DNA of 64,000 bases from SIG78 sp045635745 (GCA_045635745.1 JAZTWG010000033.1:3330-67329), one strand, 5' to 3'. Shown: positions 25,854 through 34,590, counted from the stretch's first letter. Numbers and translations are program-made. Notes: generated by a model not told the origin, from the sequence alone.

Positions 25854-25967
25854 GGGCAAAACATATTTTTTATCAAAGTTTTATGTTTTTTTCCGGTTTT
25901 TTTTCTCAAAATGGCCTTTTTATGCTATATTACGCCGGAAAAAATTACCGTTTAGGGAGATAATACC

Positions 25968-26444
25968 ATGGCAAAACCAGTTAAAACCAATGCTGTACGG
26001 CTGCTGGAAAACAGCAATACTGCTTTTACCGCTCATGAATATGATGTTTCAGATGGCGAAATAGATGCGCAGTCCATCGCCAGAAAATTAGGAGTGGAAG
26101 GCGACCGAGTTTTTAAAACTCTTGTCGCTGAAAGTCCTGATAAAGAGCATTTTGTCTTTGTGGTGCCCGCCATCGGCAGTTTGAATTTGAAAAAAGCCGC
26201 CAAAGTTGCCGGGGTCAAAAGTATTGCCATGATCAAGCAGAAAGAGCTGCTCCCGCTCACCGGTTATATCCATGGCGGATGTTCGCCGATCGGTATGAAG
26301 AAACTTTTCCCCACTTTTATTGACGAAACGGCGATCTTGTTTGAAAAAATATTCGTCTCGGGCGGAAAAGTAGGTCTGAATCTGGAGATCAGTCCCGAAG
26401 ACCTCGCAGGATTTGTAAGTGCCGATTTCGCTGATATTTGTTGA
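25968..26444 (+). CDS. ybaK: Cys-tRNA(Pro)/aminoacyl-tRNA deacylase, YbaK/EbsC type
   Basis: The 158-residue protein belongs to the YbaK family of trans-editing enzymes, which hydrolyse Cys-tRNA-Pro made by mistake by prolyl-tRNA synthetase. Family marks are DVSDGEIDAQSIARKLG, VFKTLVAE with the catalytic Lys, VVPAIGSLNLKKAAK and the GGCSPIGMKK loop. The length is typical. GGGAG lies about ten bases before the ATG. It is transcribed away from nusA. Its stop codon lies at the edge of a repeat-rich intergenic patch. Confidence 0.92.
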   Translation: MAKPVKTNAVRLLENSNTAFTAHEYDVSDGEIDAQSIARKLGVEGDRVFKTLVAESPDKEHFVFVVPAIGSLNLKKAAKVAGVKSIAMIKQKELLPLTGYIHGGCSPIGMKKLFPTFIDETAILFEKIFVSGGKVGLNLEISPEDLAGFVSADFADIC

Positions 26445-26584
26445 GCAAAATTGCGGAAGATCTCGGGCCTTGCTGCGTCGTTCACCCCGCTCGAGTACAA
26501 ATGTACACTCGCTTGGTTCTCTTCTTGCAAAACCCGACCTCTTCTCGCACTTTTGCTCAACGGCAGCTCTTGGGCCTTGCTGCG
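26440..26584. repeat. Composite intergenic repeat-like patch
   Basis: Two near-identical 17-base direct repeats (26461-26477 and 26568-26584, one mismatch, core GGGCCTTGCTGCG) flank a segment containing GTACAAATGTAC. An 11-base inverted repeat GTTGAGCAAAA (26440-26450) / TTTTGCTCAAC (26551-26561) overlaps the ybaK stop. The GCCTTGCTGCG core occurs again at 62640-62650. This looks like a dispersed intergenic element rather than a gene. Confidence 0.5.
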
Positions 26585-26609
26585 CTTGACGTTCCAGCGG
26601 GGATGTTGC

Positions 26610-27167
26610 TTATTCCCAATTATTGAATGAGCAGACTTCTTCTACGCTTTTCCGCACTTTATTTACCGGCGCATCGGGATTGGCCGCGTAGCCGATCGCC
26701 AGCACCAGACGGACGTCGCGCCCGGCGGGAATATTGAAGTATTTTTCCAGTTTATCCTGATCATTCATGCCGATAATACAGCTGGCAAGCCCCAGCGAAT
26801 CCGCTTCGTGGCACATATTCATGCATGCCATACCAATATCGCCGGGGGCAAAACGCTGGGTGTTGCCGTAGTGATCGGCCACACATTGCATTACTTTGGC
26901 CGGCTGTTCCACCAGCAGGATAAAGGCGCTGACCTGATCGCGCCACGGAGCACCGGTGGCACCGCCTTTCACCACTACCGCGTCGCAGAGTTTGGCTTTG
27001 GCTTCCGGCGAGTCGATCACAATGAATTTCCACGGCTGCGAGTTGCATCCGCTGGGAGAAAGTCTGCCGGCTTCAACTATTTTCAACAAATCTTCTCGCG
27101 ATACGCTCCGGGCGGGATCAAACGCCCGGCAGCTGCGGCGTTTACGCATTACATCCAGAAAATCCAT
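26610..27167 (-). CDS. Nitroreductase family FMN enzyme
   Basis: This 185-residue protein is an FMN-dependent NAD(P)H oxidoreductase of the nitroreductase fold. It shows RKRRSCRAFDP at the N-terminus, which contacts the FMN phosphate, the AGRLSPSGCNSQPWKFIVI segment, and MACMNMCHEADSLGLASCIIG. The natural substrate is not predictable; members reduce nitro compounds, quinones or flavins. It is the last gene of the leftward eight-gene unit that begins with ilvE, 23 bases after the RdgC-like gene. Confidence 0.9.
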   Translation of the reverse strand: MDFLDVMRKRRSCRAFDPARSVSREDLLKIVEAGRLSPSGCNSQPWKFIVIDSPEAKAKLCDAVVVKGGATGAPWRDQVSAFILLVEQPAKVMQCVADHYGNTQRFAPGDIGMACMNMCHEADSLGLASCIIGMNDQDKLEKYFNIPAGRDVRLVLAIGYAANPDAPVNKVRKSVEEVCSFNNWE

Positions 27168-27190
27168 TCTATGTACCTCGTCTGTTGCAA

Positions 27191-28282
27191 TTAAAGTGAA
27201 TTACGGTTCTGCGCCCAGTCTTTGAGCGCCTTGGAAGTTGCTTCAAAATTTTTGAACATACTTTCGGCATAAAGCTTGAAACAGAGCGCCCACGCTTCGT
27301 TGAAAACCAGAATGTTCTGCATGCGTTCCGCAAAGCGGCTGTCAGGCTCAAGTTCTTCGCCTTCAGGCAGATTCAGCGAACTTACTACAAATTTATCTGC
27401 ATCGAATGTCCCGCTCCAGATATCATCTCCACGGGTGAGGGTAACTTTGGCTTTTTTGAGTTTTTTGCCTACGGCAAGAGCGGCTTTGGCTTCGGCACTC
27501 TGCTGCGGCAGATCACCTTTTTTTACTGTGGTTTCGCCGGAACCTTTAGCCAGATCGCCTGCCGCAAAGACCAGCGGCCCTTCCACGAGAATATCGAACT
27601 CGCCGTACTGCGGATGTTCGATCGTCACGGCGCCGGTTTCGCTCAAATACCACAGATAGGTCAGGAAATCCCGTCCCGGAGTCATATCGGAGCACTCTTC
27701 ATCGGTCAGCGAAAGTATGGGCAGATCGGTTTCCAGTTTGCCGAATTCATCGTTGAGCAATGACCCCGGGGTTATCTGCAGCGGCTCCACGGTCAGAGTC
27801 TGATAGAAAAAGCCGATGAAATCTTCGATCTGTTTATCCGATGCTGTTCCGAGGTAGAGCAGCTTTGCCGCCGGATCGTATACCATGGGCGTTGCCGCGA
27901 TCGCGGGCGGCATCTTCATGAGATACTGCTCCACTGCTTGTGCCTTGATTTCGCGTTTAACTTTGGACGGCACAAAATCCAGCTCGTTGGCGCGCATATA
28001 TACGAGTTCTTCGCGCTTGCAGATGGCGTTCAGCAGCGAGGAAGGTATCTTGCGTTCGGCTTTACGCAGATTCAAATACCAGCAGCTGCCGGCGATCACG
28101 CTGTTTTCATCCAGATTGCTGTCCAGCAGGCATCTGCCGGTGGTCCAGCCGATCTGCACATCGTCTTTTACACTGTCGAGCGTTCCGGCGCGGTTGGCAT
28201 TGAAAAGCTCCACGGCGTCTTCCGGCCACGGGGCATTGAGTTTGAATGTTGTTACGGTTACACTTCCTCGATCAAAAGGCAT
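27191..28282 (-). CDS. rdgC: RdgC-like recombination-associated protein
   Basis: RdgC forms a ring on duplex DNA and limits RecA activity in E. coli. The 363-residue protein resembles RdgC over its length: an N-terminal strand region with WTTGR, then the segment RKIPSSLLNAICKREELVYM followed by KVKREIKAQAVEQYLMKMPP, then YDPAAKLLYLGTASDKQIEDF, in the same order as the E. coli protein, where ILPSPVI and LKDEVLHSLLPRAF occupy these places. Identity is low, so the call is by pattern. It is unusual outside Proteobacteria. It lies between an HNH protein and a nitroreductase in one operon. Confidence 0.65.
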   Translation of the reverse strand: MPFDRGSVTVTTFKLNAPWPEDAVELFNANRAGTLDSVKDDVQIGWTTGRCLLDSNLDENSVIAGSCWYLNLRKAERKIPSSLLNAICKREELVYMRANELDFVPSKVKREIKAQAVEQYLMKMPPAIAATPMVYDPAAKLLYLGTASDKQIEDFIGFFYQTLTVEPLQITPGSLLNDEFGKLETDLPILSLTDEECSDMTPGRDFLTYLWYLSETGAVTIEHPQYGEFDILVEGPLVFAAGDLAKGSGETTVKKGDLPQQSAEAKAALAVGKKLKKAKVTLTRGDDIWSGTFDADKFVVSSLNLPEGEELEPDSRFAERMQNILVFNEAWALCFKLYAESMFKNFEATSKALKDWAQNRNSL

Positions 28283-28309
28283 AATAAAACTCCTGTATGT
28301 GCTTGTATT

Positions 28310-28636
28310 TTATTCTTCTTCAGCGTTTTTTTGAGCAGCTTTTTCTTTAGCTTCCAGCTCAAACATTATCATTTCCGCGGGGGTAAGGTACTTTTTGCGG
28401 TTATTGCATTCTTTGCAGCATGGTACAATATTTCCCCGGGTGGACTTGCCGCCGCGGGCTACCGGCACTATATGATCCATCGTCAACTCTTCCGGCGGAA
28501 ATTTTCCCTGACAATAGTGGCAAATTCCTTGGGAAAGCAGATTTTTCCACCAGTCGGAATTACGCAATTCGCGGGCTTTTTCGCGTTCGCGTCTGGTGTG
28601 TGCCGGATCACTTTTTATATCGAGCCAGTCATTCAT
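28310..28636 (-). CDS. HNH endonuclease-fold protein
   Basis: This 108-residue protein has a compact HNH domain with a zinc knuckle: CHYCQGKFPPEELTMDHIVPVARGG, then NIVPCCKECNNRKKYLTP. The DH pair and the Asn are the catalytic residues of the family and the two CxxC pairs hold zinc, so it may be an active nicking or cutting enzyme. The C-terminus is charged and helical. ATG 28636 has GGGGA ten bases upstream; a longer frame would overlap the preceding gene. Small HNH proteins of this type occur both in phages and as stand-alone chromosomal genes. Confidence 0.87.
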   Translation of the reverse strand: MNDWLDIKSDPAHTRREREKARELRNSDWWKNLLSQGICHYCQGKFPPEELTMDHIVPVARGGKSTRGNIVPCCKECNNRKKYLTPAEMIMFELEAKEKAAQKNAEEE

Positions 28637-28665
28637 GGTATGCTGTTCCCCATTGCCTGAAAAAC

Positions 28666-29934
28666 TCAACGCTCATCAAATGCCGCATAGTCGCTGCGGT
28701 ATTTCTGCATGCCGAAACTGTCGATAGTTTGGTTATCGATAAACATGCCGCCGGCTTTGAGTCGTTTGCCGGCTTCGCGCAAGCGGTGAAATGCCAGACG
28801 CAAGCTGTTGTCGGCCGGAAAATGACTCCACTCTTTTTCCGTTTTGCCGAAGACAAATGCCAGACCTTCCACCCCCACGCTCTTAAAGGGGAACAAGTAG
28901 ACTTCGCGCATAAAATCCGCCAGATTGGAATTGGGCAGTTCTGCTTCAAAATCCGGGTTGTAGATCCACGAAAAACAGGAAAAGCCCGCCACTTTCCTAT
29001 TGAAATACTTTTCAAAGAAATCTCTGGCTTTACGCAGTGATTCTTCCACAATGGCGCGTTTCATGCCGCCGCCGCCGGGAATATGCACGCCCGGCACCAG
29101 ATCCCACATGTTCCACAGCGGAACATACTCATTGGTATTGAGTGTAATATAGCGATCGACTTCGGCAAAACCGCGCGGATCAATGGGAATGCCGCTGATG
29201 GTATTGGCGGTCTGTTCCACTTTGGCTTTGATATACGCTGCTGCCGGGTCATCGCTTTCAAAAAGCTGCAGACCATCTTTGCTCAACAGCCAGCCGTTGC
29301 GGCAGAGCGCAATGACCTTGCCGTCGGAAATGCGGCGGTAGGCTATCGGCAGATATGCCAACGGATCCTGGATCATGAATTCCAATCGGCCGATGCGGAA
29401 CAATTTACCGTCGATATAAAAACGGAACCAATGCAGCTTTCTGCTGTTGATCCCCAGTTTGCCGTTGTTGCCGGCAGCGTATTCGGCGATCGCTCCGGTG
29501 GTGTACTGCAGCGTATCCAGTACATATTCCTGCGGAATACCCAATCGGGTGTAGGTTTTTTCCACATATTCAAACGCGGTCAATACTGCTATAAGGCTGT
29601 AAAGCCCGGCGTGTTCGTTATTCAGCGCACTTTCAAACTGCGGCAGTTTATGGCCGTACATGACCATATTGCTGCGTTCAAACCAGTAGTGACAGAGATA
29701 GTTGTAATTGGCGCGCAGAAATCTGTTTTCCCGCAGTTCGGCTGCTGCAGCAAGGATTTGGGCGCTGTCTTCCTTTTTACGGAGTTTGCTCAAGGCGTTG
29801 AGTATGTATTCATCGCTCAAACTCTCCGGTATAGCTTCCAGGCGGTCTGCGATTTCATTGAACCCGTATTTTACAATAAAGTCCTGTGTATCTTTATCCA
29901 GCGAAAAATATTTTGAAAACTCTGCCAAATCCAT
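28666..29934 (-). CDS. Acyltransferase-domain protein (NAT_N / GNAT_C type)
   Basis: This 422-residue protein matches the two-part GNAT-like family. The C-terminal part has GRLEFMIQDP, the block VHIPGGGGMKRAIVEESLRKARDFFEKYF, FSCFSWIYNPDFEAELPNSNLADFM and the FPFKS end, which fit the GNAT_C domain. The N-terminal 150 residues are helical (NAT_N). The substrate is unknown. No signal peptide is visible. It lies 14 bases after the DMT-type gene and 29 bases before the HNH gene in the ilvE-led unit. Confidence 0.72.
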   Translation of the reverse strand: MDLAEFSKYFSLDKDTQDFIVKYGFNEIADRLEAIPESLSDEYILNALSKLRKKEDSAQILAAAAELRENRFLRANYNYLCHYWFERSNMVMYGHKLPQFESALNNEHAGLYSLIAVLTAFEYVEKTYTRLGIPQEYVLDTLQYTTGAIAEYAAGNNGKLGINSRKLHWFRFYIDGKLFRIGRLEFMIQDPLAYLPIAYRRISDGKVIALCRNGWLLSKDGLQLFESDDPAAAYIKAKVEQTANTISGIPIDPRGFAEVDRYITLNTNEYVPLWNMWDLVPGVHIPGGGGMKRAIVEESLRKARDFFEKYFNRKVAGFSCFSWIYNPDFEAELPNSNLADFMREVYLFPFKSVGVEGLAFVFGKTEKEWSHFPADNSLRLAFHRLREAGKRLKAGGMFIDNQTIDSFGMQKYRSDYAAFDER

Positions 29935-29948
29935 ATTACATCATACCT

Positions 29949-30326
29949 TTATTTACCGAATGCAAAAACAAATATTACTGCCAACACCAGACATACCCCG
30001 GCGGCAAGGTGATTCCAGCGCAAACTTTCGTTCATATAAAAGAGTGCAAAGGGTACAAATACGCTCAAAGTTATCACTTCCTGCATGATCTTGAGCTGGG
30101 CGAGTGTTACACCGCCCGCATGTCCGAGCCGGTTGGCCGGCACTTGCAAGAGATACTCAAAAAGTGCTATACCCCAGCTGATCAATGCTGCTGTATACCA
30201 TGGTTTGTTGGCAAGGTTTTTCAAATGCCCATACCACGCAAAAGTCATGAATACATTGCTGCACACAAGCAGAAAAACCACCCGCACGATCGGCGCAGTA
30301 AGATATTGCCAGAGTTGGTTCATCAT
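29949..30326 (-). CDS. DUF486 (DMT-type) small membrane protein
   Basis: This 125-residue protein has four hydrophobic helices and the DUF486 signature: FMTFAWYGHLK in helix 1, LISWGIALFEYLLQVPANRLGH in the middle, LAQLKIMQEVITLSVFVPFALFYMNE and a final helix. DUF486 belongs to the drug/metabolite transporter group and may work as a dimer like EmrE, but no substrate is known. It starts nine bases after the hisD stop. Confidence 0.88.
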   Translation of the reverse strand: MMNQLWQYLTAPIVRVVFLLVCSNVFMTFAWYGHLKNLANKPWYTAALISWGIALFEYLLQVPANRLGHAGGVTLAQLKIMQEVITLSVFVPFALFYMNESLRWNHLAAGVCLVLAVIFVFAFGK

Positions 30327-30335
30327 ATCATATCC

Positions 30336-31628
30336 TCATTTACTGCGGCGCGAAGAGGCGCTTCTGCCGTGTGCTGCCAAACCTTCCATTTCGGCAAACT
30401 TTTCGGCAACAGCAATCTCTTTCTGGATGGCTTCTTCGGTATATTCCACCGTGCTCATTCTACGGAAAAATCCTTCCACCGTCAAGCCCGAAAAGAATTT
30501 TGCGCTGCCCGCAGTAGGCAATACATGACTGGGCCCGGCGCAGAAGTCTCCGATCGGTTCCGGGGTCCAATGCCCGATAAACAATGCTCCGGCGGCTTTG
30601 ATGGTTTTGGCCACTTTACGGGCATCTTTGCAGCAGATTTCCAGATGTTCCGGTGCGTATTTTCCCGCGATTTCCGCTGCTTGTGTCATATCTTTGACCA
30701 CAATGATCCATGAGCCGTTTTCCAACACTTTATCCACCGTGGCCATACGAGGCAGAGTGGCTTTGCGTGCGGCGAGAGCTTTTTCGATTTTTTCCACCAT
30801 TTTTTCATCGGTGGTTACGGTCAGGGCCTGTTCCAGACCGCTGCCGTGTTCGGCCTGTGAAAGCATGTCGGCGGCAATCTTGTCGGGATCAGCGGTTTCG
30901 TCGGCTATGATCATGATTTCCGACGGACCGGCGACCATATCGATCGCCACTGCTCCGTAGACCAGTTTTTTGGCCGCAGTAACGTAAGCATTGCCGGGAC
31001 CGACGATTTTTTCGACTTTTGGGACTGTTTCCGTACCATACGCCATGGCTGCAATGCCGTAAACGCCGCCGAGCCGGTAGATTTCAGTAACTCCGGCCGC
31101 TTTCATGGCATACAGCACTGCCGGATGGACTTTGCCGTCTTTGCCGGGCGGGGTTACCGCCACGATCTCTTTGACTCCGGCTGCTTTGGCGATACCGGCT
31201 GTATGGATAACTGTGGAAACCAGCGGCGCCGTTCCGCCGGGGATATAAACGCCGATCCGTTCCATGGGGACAAACTGTTCGCCGAGTGTTACACCTTTGC
31301 GGACAACTTTTTTCCACGCTTTGGGAATACGCAGTTTGGCGAAAGTCTGCACATTTTTCAACGCGGTTCTGATCGCTGCTTTGGCAGCCTTATCCAGACT
31401 CCCGGCGGCAGAGGCTATTTCGCTGTCGCTGACTTTGAACTGGTCGGGAGTCAAATCTGCCTTGTCAAACTCCAAGGCGTAACGCTGCAGCGCTTTGTCG
31501 CCTTCGCTGCGCACATTGTTGACAATGGTCCGTACCGCTTCTTCGATCGCCGGCGGATAGCTGGAGCGGTTGTAGATAATTTCCAATCCGGAAATAAAAT
31601 CACCTTTGCGGTAATCGAGAATTTTCAT
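30336..31628 (-). CDS. hisD: Histidinol dehydrogenase
   Basis: HisD carries out the last two steps of histidine synthesis, L-histidinol to L-histidine with two NAD+. The 430-residue protein is full length and shows GVYIPGGTAPLVSTV, GPGNAYVTAAKKLVYG, AGPSEIMIIADETADPDKIAADMLSQAEHG with the zinc-binding Gln and His, and the APEHLEI and GPSHVLPT blocks. It is not in a his operon here; its neighbours are panC upstream and a DUF486 gene downstream, with gaps of 13 and 9 bases. Confidence 0.97.
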   Translation of the reverse strand: MKILDYRKGDFISGLEIIYNRSSYPPAIEEAVRTIVNNVRSEGDKALQRYALEFDKADLTPDQFKVSDSEIASAAGSLDKAAKAAIRTALKNVQTFAKLRIPKAWKKVVRKGVTLGEQFVPMERIGVYIPGGTAPLVSTVIHTAGIAKAAGVKEIVAVTPPGKDGKVHPAVLYAMKAAGVTEIYRLGGVYGIAAMAYGTETVPKVEKIVGPGNAYVTAAKKLVYGAVAIDMVAGPSEIMIIADETADPDKIAADMLSQAEHGSGLEQALTVTTDEKMVEKIEKALAARKATLPRMATVDKVLENGSWIIVVKDMTQAAEIAGKYAPEHLEICCKDARKVAKTIKAAGALFIGHWTPEPIGDFCAGPSHVLPTAGSAKFFSGLTVEGFFRRMSTVEYTEEAIQKEIAVAEKFAEMEGLAAHGRSASSRRSK

Positions 31629-31641
31629 ATTTTTTATAACC

Positions 31642-32487
31642 TTACAATTTTACAAAGCAGTTGTCGATGAGCCGGGTAGTACCGAAAAATGCCGCCACCG
31701 CAAAGAGCAGTTCTCTGCTGGACTCTGTGGGATCTTCCAGATTTTCTGCATCGCGGATTTCCACATAATCGACCACGCCGCCGGCATCGCTGATACGTTT
31801 TACGGCTTCGGCAATAACTTCATTTACCGCGCTTACGCCGTCGGTCTTGAGTCTGGCTTCGGCAGCAAAAACCGATTGCGATATACTGCGGGCGCGAATC
31901 CGTTCGTCTTCCGAAAGATAGCGGTTGCGCGAACTCATCGCCACGTTGTCGGTATCACGGATAAGATCGCCCAGAACGATTTCCACCGGGAAATCCAGAT
32001 CGCGCACCATGCGCTTGATAATGATCGCCTGCTGGGCATCTTTTTTACCGAACACCGCCACATCCGGCAGAGCCAGATTGAAAAGTTTGCTTACAACCGT
32101 AAGCACGCCGCGGAAGTGGATGGGGCGGCTTTTGCCGCACAGTACTTTGGAAAGTGTGGTTTCGTCTACCCAGATCGAGCGGTCTGGCGCGTACATGGCA
32201 TCGGGCGCCGGAGCAAATACTGCAGTTGCACCATGAGCTTCGCAGAGTTTGCAGTCATTCTCAAAATCCCGCGGATATTTATCCAAATCTTCGTTGGGGG
32301 CAAACTGCGTGGGATTGACAAAGATCGAAACGATCACTTCATCGCCCCGCTTTCTGGCTATGTCAATAAGCGAAGCATGGCCGGCATGGAGAAAACCCAT
32401 GGTCGGCACCAACGCTATGCGTTTGCCGGAGCGTTTGCACCCGAGCGCGTATTGCTGAAGTTCTTTGGGATCGTGAAAAATTTTCAT
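31642..32487 (-). CDS. panC: Pantothenate synthetase (pantoate--beta-alanine ligase)
   Basis: PanC joins pantoate and beta-alanine using ATP to give pantothenate, the CoA precursor. The 281-residue protein carries VPTMGFLHAGHASLI (HIGH-type ATP site), NPTQFAPNEDLDKYPR, FGKKDAQQ and the MSSRNRYLS loop that replaces KMSKS. I chose ATG 32487 with GAGG eight bases upstream; an earlier frame start overlaps the end of ilvE. The gene starts 19 bases after ilvE, which fits since both use branched-chain precursors. The window also has coaC, a later CoA step. Confidence 0.96.
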   Translation of the reverse strand: MKIFHDPKELQQYALGCKRSGKRIALVPTMGFLHAGHASLIDIARKRGDEVIVSIFVNPTQFAPNEDLDKYPRDFENDCKLCEAHGATAVFAPAPDAMYAPDRSIWVDETTLSKVLCGKSRPIHFRGVLTVVSKLFNLALPDVAVFGKKDAQQAIIIKRMVRDLDFPVEIVLGDLIRDTDNVAMSSRNRYLSEDERIRARSISQSVFAAEARLKTDGVSAVNEVIAEAVKRISDAGGVVDYVEIRDAENLEDPTESSRELLFAVAAFFGTTRLIDNCFVKL

Positions 32488-32506
32488 TTTATGCCTCAAC
32501 ACTCTT

Positions 32507-33514
32507 TCAGTCAACAATAAACATCCAGTTGTGTTTATCTTCGGCTTCGCCGTACTGGATGGCTTTCAAGCCGTAGTAGAGTTTGCTGCTGACTTCGCCG
32601 ATATTATCGCCATAGGTGAAAACCTGATCTTTGTAGTAAATGTGGTGGATCGGTGTGATAACCACCGCTGTACCGCAGGCGCCGACTTCAGCAAAATCCG
32701 CCAGTTCCGACTTGTGGATCTTGCGGCGTTCTACTTCAATTCCCAGATCCTGCGCCAGAGTCAGCAGCGAATCGTTGGTCACGCTGGGCAGTACCGAGGG
32801 GGATTCGGGAGTGACATATTTACCTTCTTTGGTGATACCGAAGAAGTTGCTGGTGCCGAATTCATCGATATACTCGTGAGTGGCGGGGTCGAGAAACAGC
32901 GCCACCGGGCAGCCGGCTTTTTTAGCCATCTTGCTGGAGTAAAGACTCGCCGCGTAGTTGCCGGCGCATTTGATGTTACCCGTGCCGTGCGGTGCCGCGC
33001 GGTCGAGTTCGTCAAAAATCAGGGCATCTACCGGCTTGATGCCGCCTTTGTAGTAGGGCCCCGCAGGCATGACCATCATTACAAACTCATAGTCGAAGCT
33101 GGGCGAAACACCGATCTGCGAGGAGGTGCCGAACATCACCGGACGGATGTAAAGCGAACCATCGGTACCATAGGGCGGAATGTAATCGGCATTGTCTTTG
33201 ACCACCATTCTGATCGCTTCGAGGAACATCTCTTCGGGCAGAGTTTCCATAAGAATACGTTCGGCGCTGTTGTTGAAGCGCTTGGCGTTCATCTGCGGAC
33301 GGAATACCCCGATGCGGCCGTCTTTCATCCGGAAAGCTTTCATGCCTTCAAAGATAGCCTGACCGTAGTGCATGCAGTTGGCGGCTACCGACATGGTTAT
33401 ATCGTAGGTGTTGAAAAGTTTGAGTTCGCTCCACTTACCGTCTTTGAAACTGGCGCGCACGTTCGATCTGGTCGGCATGAATTCAAAACCGAGCTTGTCC
33501 CATTCAATATTCAT
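32507..33514 (-). CDS. ilvE: Branched-chain amino acid aminotransferase
   Basis: This 335-residue fold-type IV PLP enzyme transfers the amino group between glutamate and branched-chain 2-oxo acids. Diagnostic parts are HYGQAIFEGMKAFR, the Schiff-base Lys in GTGNIKCAGNYAAS, and the EFGTSNFFG and FAEVGACGTAVVITPI phosphate-cup segments. It belongs to the longer eukaryote-like BCAT II subgroup. It is the first gene of an eight-gene leftward run. A promoter with TTGCGA and TATATT lies just upstream, inside the end of the oppF-like gene. Confidence 0.95.
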   Translation of the reverse strand: MNIEWDKLGFEFMPTRSNVRASFKDGKWSELKLFNTYDITMSVAANCMHYGQAIFEGMKAFRMKDGRIGVFRPQMNAKRFNNSAERILMETLPEEMFLEAIRMVVKDNADYIPPYGTDGSLYIRPVMFGTSSQIGVSPSFDYEFVMMVMPAGPYYKGGIKPVDALIFDELDRAAPHGTGNIKCAGNYAASLYSSKMAKKAGCPVALFLDPATHEYIDEFGTSNFFGITKEGKYVTPESPSVLPSVTNDSLLTLAQDLGIEVERRKIHKSELADFAEVGACGTAVVITPIHHIYYKDQVFTYGDNIGEVSSKLYYGLKAIQYGEAEDKHNWMFIVD

Positions 33515-33559
33515 AAGGTTACCTCATAAGGTTAAAAGATTAAAAAATCAAATTGGCTT

Positions 33560-33588
33560 AATATACACTTTATTGCTCTTTTTCGCAA
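33560..33588 (-). promoter_or_regulatory. Promoter for the ilvE-led operon
   Basis: On the minus strand TTGCGA (33588-33583) and TATATT (33565-33560) are 17 bases apart, placing the start about 40 bases before the ilvE ATG. It overlaps the last codons of the gene upstream. Confidence 0.6.
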
Positions 33589-34559
33589 GAAAAAAATCCA
33601 TTTTCCGATGCATGAAAACATGCGGCGAACCGCCCCGGCGCGATTTCACGGAGTTCCGGTCGCTCTATGCGGCATTTTTCTGAAGCATAAGGACATCGGG
33701 GGTGGAACGCACACCCTCCCGGCGGATTTAACGGGCTGGGTACATCGCCGGTAAGTTTTATCGGTGCAAAAGATTCTTTTTTCAGTGTCGGAACTGCCGA
33801 AAGCAGCGCTGCCGAGTAGGGGTGCAGCGGCTTGGCACAGAGTTCGCCTGCCGGAGCGCTTTCCACAACCCGCCCCAGATACATTACCAGAATGCGGTCG
33901 CTGATATGTTCCACCACGGCCAGATCATGAGCGATAAAAAGCAGCCCGATTTGAGTGGTTTTCTGCAGATCTTTCAAAAGATTGATTATTGCCGCCTGTA
34001 CACTTACATCCAAAGCCGAAACCGGTTCGTCGGCGATCAGCAGATCCGGTTCTGCCGCCAGCGCCCGGGCTATCCCGATACGCTGGCGCTGCCCGCCGGA
34101 AAACTGGTGCGGGTAACGCGGCAGCTGCGTCGGGTCGAGTCCCACAAGTTTCATGAGTTCCTGCATGCGCTCCAAACGGGCGGCTTTATCCAGCGAAGTA
34201 TGCAGCACAAGCACTTCTTCAAGCGCATTTTGAATACTCAAACGTGGATTCAGCGAGCCGTAAGGATCCTGAAAGACCATCTGAAAACTTTTCCGTGCCC
34301 GGCGCAAAGCTTTGCCCCGCAGAGCGGATATATCCTGATCGTTGATATGTATGGAGCCGGCGGAGGGCATTTCGAGCCGCACCAATGCTCTGGCCAACGA
34401 ACTTTTTCCGCAGCCGCTTTCGCCCACCAGCCCCACGGTTTCGCCGCTGCTGATGGTGAAAGATACATCATCCACTGCGTGCAGAAATTTGCGTTTGGCG
34501 AACCATGAGCCGCGCAGCGGATAATCCACTTTAAGGTTTTTTACTTCCAGCAATGCCAT
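33570..34559 (-). CDS. OppF/DppF-type ABC transporter ATP-binding protein, orphan
   Basis: This 329-residue ATPase powers uptake of peptides, nickel or oligosaccharides in its family. Walker A is GLVGESGCGKSSLARAL, the Q-loop is MVFQDPYGSLNPRLS, the signature is FSGGQRQRIGIARALA, Walker B is LLIADEPVSALD and the H-loop His is in LLFIAHDLAVV. The C-terminal oligopeptide-transport extension has a cysteine set (CAFHPRCPYASEKCRIERPEL) typical of OppD/OppF that may bind a 4Fe-4S cluster. No permease, binding protein or second ATPase is next to it, so the partners must be elsewhere. Confidence 0.92.
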   Translation of the reverse strand: MALLEVKNLKVDYPLRGSWFAKRKFLHAVDDVSFTISSGETVGLVGESGCGKSSLARALVRLEMPSAGSIHINDQDISALRGKALRRARKSFQMVFQDPYGSLNPRLSIQNALEEVLVLHTSLDKAARLERMQELMKLVGLDPTQLPRYPHQFSGGQRQRIGIARALAAEPDLLIADEPVSALDVSVQAAIINLLKDLQKTTQIGLLFIAHDLAVVEHISDRILVMYLGRVVESAPAGELCAKPLHPYSAALLSAVPTLKKESFAPIKLTGDVPSPLNPPGGCAFHPRCPYASEKCRIERPELREIAPGRFAACFHASENGFFSCEKEQ

Positions 34560-34590
34560 AAACTGTTTCCTGAAAAAATGTCAATTCAAA

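Larger units (their letters stand above)
25617..25967. other. Divergent region between nusA and the deacylase gene
   Basis: This 351-base region has no convincing protein gene. On the minus strand it contains a promoter (25825-25853), a 10-base inverted repeat and an intrinsic terminator, read as a candidate small RNA or attenuated leader, followed by about 95 bases before nusA. On the plus strand there is a TATATT-like element near 25926-25931 upstream of the deacylase. Confidence 0.6.

Noticed and set aside
26264..26560. 98-codon minus-strand frame over the repeat patch
   Set aside because: It overlaps the end of the deacylase gene and the direct repeats; the product has no domain.
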